A stretch of DNA of 64,000 bases from Amycolatopsis sp. EV170708-02-1 (GTDB taxonomy: Bacteria; Actinomycetota; Actinomycetes; Mycobacteriales; Pseudonocardiaceae). Made by a program: the position numbers and the translations under genes. The stretch's first letter is position 1. Each line of letters starts with the position of its first letter. Positions 62,863-64,000 of this stretch are shown here, one piece after another. Where the stretch lies: positions 5,456,001 to 5,520,000 of the forward strand of contig NZ_CP092497.1 in the NCBI RefSeq assembly GCF_022479115.1, read 5' to 3'. Under the pieces are notes generated by a model. It saw only the letters and a list, made by a program, of their open reading frames with translations. It was not told the DNA's origin and made no database searches.

Positions 62863-64000
62863 TCACCATTCCGCGAACGAGCCGTCGGCGTGCCGCCACA
62901 CCGGATTCCGCCAGCGATGGCCCTCGGCCGCCCGTTCGGCGACGTACTCCTCGTTGATCTCGATGCCCAGCCCCGGCCCGCGAGGGATGACGACCTGGCC
63001 TTCGTCGTAGGCGAACACCGACGGATCCGCCAGATAATCCAGCAGATCGTTGCTCGTGTTGTAGTGGATGCCGAGGCTCTGCTCCTGGATCGTCGCGTTG
63101 TAGCAGCCCGCGTCGATCTGCAGGCAGGCCGCCAGCGCGATCGGGCCGAGCGGACAATGAAGCGCCAAGCCGACGTCGTACGCCTCGGCCATGTGCGCGA
63201 TCTTGCGCGCTTCGGTGATGCCGCCGCAGTGCGACGGGTCCGGCTGGATGATGTCGACGGCGCCCGACGCCAGCACGGTCTTGAAATCCCATCGCGAGAA
63301 CAGCCGCTCGCCGAGCGCGATCGGGATCGGCGAGTTGCGGAGGACGTCGGCGAACCCGTCGACGTGTTCGGAAAGCACCGGCTCCTCGACGAACATCAGC
63401 CGGTACGGCTCCAGTTCGCGCAGCAGGACCTTGGCCATCGGCTTGTGCACGCGGCCGTGGAAGTCCACCCCGATGCCGATGTTCGGGCCGACGGCCTGCC
63501 GCACGGCGTCCACATTGGCCACACAGCGGTCGACCTTGTCCCAGGTGTCCAGATAGGACAGTTCCTCGGTCCCGTTCATCTTCACCGCGCTGAACCCGCG
63601 GTCCACCACCTCGCGCGCGGCACGGGCGGTCTCGGCGGGACGGTCGCCGCCGATCCACGAGTACACCTTGATCGACTCGCGCACCCGGCCGCCGAGCAGT
63701 TCGTGCACCGGGACGCCGAGCGCCTTGCCCTTGATATCCCACAGGGCCTGGTCGATCCCGGCCAGCGCGCTCATGTGGAGACCGCCGCCACGGTAGAACC
63801 CGCCGCGATACAGGACGGTCCACAGATCCTCGATCTGCGAGGGATCTTTGCCGATCAGATAGTCGGAAAGCTCCTCGACGGTCGCGGCCACCGAAGCGGC
63901 CCGGCCCTCCAGGACCGGTTCGCCCCAGCCGGTGACGCCCTCGTCCGTTTCGATCTTCAGGAACGACCAGCGCGGCGGCACCTGATATGTCGTCATTGAC
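62863..64000 (-). CDS. Galactonate dehydratase-like enolase-superfamily enzyme (5' partial)
   Basis: The frame continues past the window end; an ATG at 63996 is probably internal, since family members start several residues earlier. Enolase-superfamily acid-sugar dehydratase: GFSAVKMNG with the catalytic Lys region, the metal ligands in VDFHGRV and FVEEP, GERL, and the His in HCPLGPIALA. The layout matches DgoD (D-galactonate dehydratase), giving 2-keto-3-deoxygalactonate, but other aldonates are possible. Forms an operon with the MFS transporter. Confidence 0.85.
   Translation of the reverse strand, partial: SMTTYQVPPRWSFLKIETDEGVTGWGEPVLEGRAASVAATVEELSDYLIGKDPSQIEDLWTVLYRGGFYRGGGLHMSALAGIDQALWDIKGKALGVPVHELLGGRVRESIKVYSWIGGDRPAETARAAREVVDRGFSAVKMNGTEELSYLDTWDKVDRCVANVDAVRQAVGPNIGIGVDFHGRVHKPMAKVLLRELEPYRLMFVEEPVLSEHVDGFADVLRNSPIPIALGERLFSRWDFKTVLASGAVDIIQPDPSHCGGITEARKIAHMAEAYDVGLALHCPLGPIALAACLQIDAGCYNATIQEQSLGIHYNTSNDLLDYLADPSVFAYDEGQVVIPRGPGLGIEINEEYVAERAAEGHRWRNPVWRHADGSFAEW

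Noticed and set aside
62858..63823. Long open extension upstream of the MFS start in the same frame
   Set aside because: It overlaps the dehydratase gene in another frame, and the translation is Arg-rich without homology; the MFS start at 62857 has a ribosome-binding site.

Overview
The window is a stretch of high-GC actinobacterial chromosome. Strong C/G bias at third codon positions, many GTG starts, paired S33 (SlpD/E-type) exported hydrolases, alpha-lytic-type S1 proteases, a 13E12/DUF222 HNH gene, orphan LuxR regulators and a glycosyltransferase resembling the vancomycin-group Gtf enzymes together suggest Pseudonocardiales, most likely Amycolatopsis. The genus is inferred from protein resemblance only. 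I saw no rRNA, tRNA, CRISPR array, prophage or insertion sequence. About 65 genes are called, mostly regulators with adjacent enzymes or transporters.

1-9.9 kb: a DUF2334 protein cut by the window edge, a P450, an HTH regulator, a secreted papain-like protease with a membrane-anchored partner, a class III adenylate cyclase, a methyltransferase, and two paralogous double-HTH MerR regulators around a frameshifted DUF6194 gene. 10-15 kb: an S1 protease, a DinB / epoxide-hydrolase lipoprotein / DinB / methyltransferase group, and an HTH-cupin regulator. 14.4-20.8 kb: a two-component system divergent from an ABC exporter whose permease gene overlaps an S33 hydrolase gene; a second S33 hydrolase converges on the first. 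20.8-25.9 kb: a repeat-rich gap, an SOS-boxed HNH gene, and a DrrAB-type exporter operon led by DUF4097 and a ribbon-helix-helix regulator with a phased operator array. 26-31.3 kb: three related orphan LuxR proteins around an HTH/NB-ARC/TPR regulator and a TetR gene.

31.4-46.1 kb: a glycosyltransferase and several regulator/target pairs (LysR-NmrA, TetR-MFS-Usp, LysR-EamA, TetR-DUF385, TetR-quinone reductase, TetR-arylamine N-acetyltransferase), most with a visible palindromic operator. 46.2-51.9 kb: an operon of a fatty-acyl-AMP ligase, an acyl carrier protein, a WXG100-like protein, a ~1000-residue Gly/Pro-rich protein with an internal WXG motif and a small charged protein. I consider this the strongest candidate for an undescribed system. 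52-57.9 kb: an S1 protease with two frameshifts, an HTH regulator, an aldo/keto reductase, and an HbpS-like heme-binding protein with a divergent SenS/SenR-like two-component system and an ankyrin lipoprotein. 58.7-64 kb: an RNA ligase with a fused DNA-binding N-terminus, an ECF41 sigma factor with its probable target operon (both with the same promoter), and a sugar-acid dehydratase plus MFS transporter cut by the window end.

Two window-wide patterns stand out. First, a family of intergenic palindromes built on TCGTGAGTG/CACTCACGA sits mostly between convergent genes and supplies stop codons and C-terminal residues. Second, eight apparent one-base deletions, mostly in C/G runs, break seven otherwise intact genes. 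Because all are deletions in such runs, sequencing or assembly error is more likely than genuine gene decay.
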